This document shows, one piece after another, positions 62,001 to 64,000 of a DNA stretch of 64,000 nucleotides (position 1 is its first letter; each line of letters opens with the position of its first letter). Position numbers and translations under genes: made by a program. The notes beneath the pieces are model-generated. The model made no database searches. It was not told the DNA's origin and saw nothing but the letters and a program-made list of their open reading frames with translations. Origin of the DNA: Bradyrhizobium monzae (lineage in GTDB: Bacteria; Pseudomonadota; Alphaproteobacteria; Rhizobiales; Xanthobacteraceae); the NCBI RefSeq assembly GCF_021458635.1, contig NZ_JAIRDQ010000006.1, forward strand, positions 435,105 to 499,104, given 5' to 3'.

Positions 62001-62129
62001 GCCGAGGTCGAGGCGACACTTCCGGTCGTGCAGCACGTGATGCAGGACGCGCCGTTCCCGGCCGTGCTGCTTTCGGTGCCGCTGCATGTCGACGCGCGTG
62101 CGGCGAAGAATTGGGACGAGGCGCACTGA
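59091..62129 (+). CDS. polA: DNA polymerase I, with degenerate 3'-5' exonuclease domain
   Basis: 1012 residues, longer than E. coli Pol I. An Ala/Lys-rich extension (1-36) precedes the 5' nuclease domain (FLVDGSGYIFRAYHALP, VFDKSEVTFRN, GFEADDLIATYA, SSDKDLMQLV, GDSTDNVPGVPGIG), then a low-complexity linker (about 325-380). In the exonuclease region the expected DxE is replaced in AIEIKANSIDPM, KYD by KFAAV and YAAED by LSAEGAD. Polymerase motifs A (SADYSQIELRLLAEI), B (RRRAKAINFGIIYG) and C (QVHDELIFEV) are intact. Repair and Okazaki processing are thus expected without proofreading. Gene start at 59091. Confidence 0.95.
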   Translation: MPKTSPKTSAKAETKPAAATAAAKPVAAKAAGKGDHIFLVDGSGYIFRAYHALPPLNRKSDGLQVNAVLGFCNMLWKLLRDMPADNRPTHLAIVFDKSEVTFRNKIYPEYKAHRPPAPDDLIPQFALIREAVRAFDLPCLEQGGFEADDLIATYARQASDRGAHTTIVSSDKDLMQLVNDKITMYDTMKDRRIGIAEVIEKFGVPPEKVVEVQALAGDSTDNVPGVPGIGIKTAAQLIVEYGDLEQLLFRATEIKQPKRREALIENAEKARVSRQLVLLDDKVDLEVPLDDLAVHEPDARKLIAFLKAMEFTTLTRRVADYSQIDPANVDADASNSSGARGGDSAKARSSEASGDLFATPATVVKGGDKGDKSASIKGAPISLAAAREEALRKLPVDRAKYQTIKTIAELNGFIARIHDAGHVAIEIKANSIDPMQADLCGVALALAPNEACYVPLAHKQSGGGAGLFDAGLAPDQVKHTEAIEALRPVLEAAGVLKIGFDVKFAAVMLAQHGITLRNADDAKLISYVLDAGRGSHELDSLSERWFGHAMLKESELLGSGKGKITFDQVPIDKAAPLSAEGADMALRVWRVLKPRLVAEHMATVYETLERPLVSVLARMERRGISIDRQVLSRLSGDFAQTAARVEAEIQEIAGEPVNVGSPKQIGDILFGKMGLSGGTKTKTGAWSTTAQVLDELAEQGHDFPRKILEWRQVSKLKSTYTDALPTYVNPQTHRVHTTYALAATTTGRLSSNEPNLQNIPVRTEDGRKIRRAFIAAPGHKLVSADYSQIELRLLAEIADIPVLKQAFRDGLDIHAMTASEMFGVPIKGMPSEIRRRAKAINFGIIYGISAFGLANQLGIAREEASAYIKKYFERFPGIRAYMDETRDFCRGHGYVTTLFGRKCHYPDIKASNASVRAFNERAAINARLQGTAADIIRRAMTRAEDALAEKKLSAQMLLQVHDELIFEVPDAEVEATLPVVQHVMQDAPFPAVLLSVPLHVDARAAKNWDEAH

Positions 62130-62175
62130 TCCATCAGCGCGCCCGCCACCGGGCGAGGCACAGGGGCGAACCCGC

Positions 62176-62811
62176 GTGAATGATCTCACTCCGCTGCTTG
62201 CCTTCGCGCTGACCGCGCTCGTGATCGAGATTACACCCGGTCCGAACATGACTTATCTCGCGGCGCTGTCGCTCTCCAGCGGCATGCGTACGGGCTTTGC
62301 TGCAGTGGCCGGCATTGCGCTTGGGCTCATGACCTATGGCGTCGTCGCGGCATTCGGCCTCGCTGCCGCGATCGATCATTCGCCGCTGCTGTACGGCTTG
62401 TTGCGCTGGGGCGGTGTCGCTTATCTGCTGTGGCTCGCCTGGGAGGCATGGTCGGGCAAGGAGGACGTCGCGCCCGATAAGGCACGCGACGGCGATGCGC
62501 AGCCATGGCCGGCGTTCCGGCGGGGACTGATCACCAATCTGCTGAATCCCAAGGCAGCCGTCTTCTACGTGGCGGTGCTGCCGGAGTTCGTGCGCGCGGA
62601 AGCAGGATCGGTCATCAGGCAGACCCTGCTTCTCAGCATCGTCTATGTCGCGATCGCAACCTTGATCCATGCGATAATCGTCGCGCTGGCGGGCTCGCTG
62701 CAATCGACCATCGACGTCGCAAACAACCGCAAGACCGTGCGTCGCGTTTTCGCTCTGGCTTTGGTCGCGATAGCCATTTGGTTTGCCCTCACGACGGGGC
62801 GATCGAATTGA
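62176..62811 (+). CDS. LysE-family amino-acid exporter
   Basis: 211 residues from GTG at 62176 (MNDLTPLLAFALTALV). About six membrane segments. The LysE signature is EITPGPNMTYLAALSLSSG, then FRRGLITNLLNPKAAVFYVAVLP. These proteins export amino acids or related small molecules. It is 46 bp after polA and 81 bp before a second LysE gene of different sequence; the two are not close copies. Longer frame from 62086 overlaps polA and is not used. Confidence 0.88.
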   Translation: MNDLTPLLAFALTALVIEITPGPNMTYLAALSLSSGMRTGFAAVAGIALGLMTYGVVAAFGLAAAIDHSPLLYGLLRWGGVAYLLWLAWEAWSGKEDVAPDKARDGDAQPWPAFRRGLITNLLNPKAAVFYVAVLPEFVRAEAGSVIRQTLLLSIVYVAIATLIHAIIVALAGSLQSTIDVANNRKTVRRVFALALVAIAIWFALTTGRSN

Positions 62812-62892
62812 ATTGTCCTCCGTGCAATTGCGTCGTGGCACCGCTGGGCCGCGCATAATAGAACCGGCGTATCTCCCGCACCAGGTTCACCC

Positions 62893-63528
62893 ATGCCCCA
62901 CACCTCCGCCCTGCTCGGCTTCGCCCTCGTCTGCCTCGGTCTCGTGCTCACGCCCGGGCCGAACATGATCTATCTGATCTCGCGCTCGATCACGCAGGGG
63001 CCGGCGGCTGGCATCGTCTCGCTCGGCGGCGTCGCATTGGGCTTCGTGTTCTACGTGCTGTGCGCGGCGTTCGGCATCACGGCGCTGTTGCTCGCCATTC
63101 CCTTTGCCTATGACGCGCTGCGCTTCGCCGGCGCCGGCTATTTGTTCTGGCTTGCCTGGCAGGCGGTGAAGCCGGGCGGGCGGTCGCCGTTCCAGGTGAA
63201 GCAGCTCGCAATCGACAGCCCGCGCAAACTGTTTGCGATGGGGCTCGTCACCAATCTGCTCAATCCGAAGATCGCGATGCTGTATCTGGCGCTGCTGCCA
63301 CAGTTCATCGATCCCGCCGCGGGCAGCGTGCTGACGCAGTCGCTCGTGCTCGGCGCGATCCAGACCGCGATCAGTGTCAGCGTGAATGCGATCATCGCGC
63401 TCGCGGCCGGATCAATCGCGCTGTTCCTGGCGAGCCGACCGAGCTGGACGCTGGTGCAGCGCTGGCTGATGGGCACGGTGCTCGCCGGGCTTGCGGTCAG
63501 GATGGCGGTCGAGGCCCGGAAGGTGTGA
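62893..63528 (+). CDS. LysE-family amino-acid exporter, second
   Basis: 211 residues, about six membrane segments. LTPGPNMIYLISRSITQGPAAG is the family signature, and KLFAMGLVTNLLNPKIAMLYLALLPQF the second conserved block. It is related to the exporter just upstream by family but diverges widely elsewhere, so it is an older paralogue or an independently acquired copy. Start at 62893 (MPHTSALLGFALVC). Substrate unknown. Confidence 0.88.
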   Translation: MPHTSALLGFALVCLGLVLTPGPNMIYLISRSITQGPAAGIVSLGGVALGFVFYVLCAAFGITALLLAIPFAYDALRFAGAGYLFWLAWQAVKPGGRSPFQVKQLAIDSPRKLFAMGLVTNLLNPKIAMLYLALLPQFIDPAAGSVLTQSLVLGAIQTAISVSVNAIIALAAGSIALFLASRPSWTLVQRWLMGTVLAGLAVRMAVEARKV

Positions 63529-63566
63529 GGCCTTCTGCACCCTCCTCCCTCCAGGGGAAGGTGAGC

Positions 63567-64000
63567 TCAATCCAGCTTCGCGTCCATCCCCCGCTTCACG
63601 GCCGGGCGGGCCATCAGCGCGTCGTACCAGCGCTTGACGTTGGGGAAGTCAGCGAGCTCGACCTTGTGGCGCGGATGGCGCCAGGCCCAGCCCAAAATGG
63701 CGAAATCGGCGACCGAGAGATCGCCGGCGACGAAGTCGCGCCCGTCGAGGCGGCGGTCCAGCACGCCGTAGAGCCGGCGGGTCTCGGCCATGTAGCGCTT
63801 CAAGCCGTAGGCGCGGTCCTGCTCGTTCTCCAGCGCGATGAAATGATGCACCTGGCCCGGCATCGGCCCGAAGCCGCCCATCTGCCACATCAGCCATTCG
63901 TAGACGGGGATGCGGCCGCTGAGCGATTTCGGCAGGAATTTGCCGGTCTTTTCGCCGAGATACAGCAGGATCGCACCGGACTCGAAAATGCTGACCGGCT
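63567..64000 (-). CDS. Nu-class (YfcG-like) glutathione S-transferase, partial
   Basis: The reading frame continues past the right edge; no start is seen. The visible 143 residues begin PVSIFESGAILLYLGEKTG, the end of the thioredoxin-like domain with the ES glutathione-binding pair, and go into the helical domain with WLMWQMGGFGPMPGQVHHF, a hallmark of Nu-class proteins such as YfcG. Family members have disulfide-bond reductase activity with glutathione. The final stretch KRWYDALMARPAVKRGMD is the usual GST C-terminus. The N-terminal third is outside the window. Confidence 0.9.
   Translation of the reverse strand, partial: PVSIFESGAILLYLGEKTGKFLPKSLSGRIPVYEWLMWQMGGFGPMPGQVHHFIALENEQDRAYGLKRYMAETRRLYGVLDRRLDGRDFVAGDLSVADFAILGWAWRHPRHKVELADFPNVKRWYDALMARPAVKRGMDAKLD

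Noticed and set aside
62176..63528. Tandem duplication of a LysE gene
   Set aside because: The two proteins share only family motifs; the DNA between motif blocks is not similar, so a recent duplication is not supported.
1..64000. CRISPR array, rRNA operon, insertion sequences, nod/nif genes
   Set aside because: No regularly spaced short direct repeats with unique spacers, no rRNA signature, no transposase with terminal repeats, and no symbiosis genes were found.

Overview
The window looks like a stretch of core chromosome from an alphaproteobacterium, most likely Bradyrhizobium or a close relative. Support comes from high GC and strong third-position G/C bias, the conserved blocks rpmH-rnpA-yidC-engB-argB, dapD-dapE/truA-fmt-def and recR-ybaB-dnaX-ffs, many small two-component, TPR and RND genes typical of that group, and a dense family of intergenic hairpin repeats. 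The genus is an inference; no 16S rRNA gene is present.

Layout. 1-10.25 kb: the end of a NagZ-type GH3 gene, an MdtABC-like RND efflux operon and a TPR/glycosyltransferase gene. 10.32-17.81 kb: a 7.5-kb integrated element at the 3' end of a tRNA-Arg(ACG) gene. It carries a large tRNA-type integrase, an SF3 (DUF5906-like) replication helicase, a small second tyrosine recombinase and one large cargo gene. The cargo joins an HsdR-N-like PD-(D/E)XK nuclease domain to a P-loop STAND-like ATPase and is a candidate single-gene defence system. No structural phage genes are present, so the element resembles a phage satellite. 18-32.5 kb: housekeeping genes (sensor kinase, rpmH, rnpA, yidC, engB, argB, HAD phosphatase, dapD, dapE, truA, fmt, def, rmuC). 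32.6-37.5 kb: ampG-like permease, recR, ybaB, dnaX and the 4.5S RNA. 37.6-40.9 kb: a GlxA-type regulator divergent from an HD hydrolase and a catalase. 41.3-45.7 kb: an amino-acid-type ABC transporter coupled translationally to an SDR-fold protein and an enolase-superfamily enzyme. 45.8-48.7 kb: HIT, NudC, PfkB kinase and an Lrp-type regulator. 48.9-55.8 kb (minus strand): phosphomannomutase, a HepT/MntA pair with a frameshifted hepT, a retropepsin-like protease, HrpB and UDP-glucose dehydrogenase. 56-64 kb: acyltransferase, quinone oxidoreductase/LysR pair, polA, two LysE exporters and part of a Nu-class GST.

Cross-cutting signals. Seven copies of an 85-122-bp intergenic repeat each contain two hairpins facing each other. 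In every copy one hairpin is of a TGCCCGGG type and the other of a TGGCCGGG type, a compensated base-pair difference that favours two local hairpins over one long cruciform. Three other short hairpin repeats are present. Upstream of rmuC there are three TTAACCAT-like CtrA-type boxes at an exact 24-bp period. The Lrp gene has a 9-bp inverted repeat just ahead of its start codon. Several proteins show loss of expected catalytic or metal-binding residues (Pol I proofreading domain, DnaX zinc module, an SDR without YxxxK).
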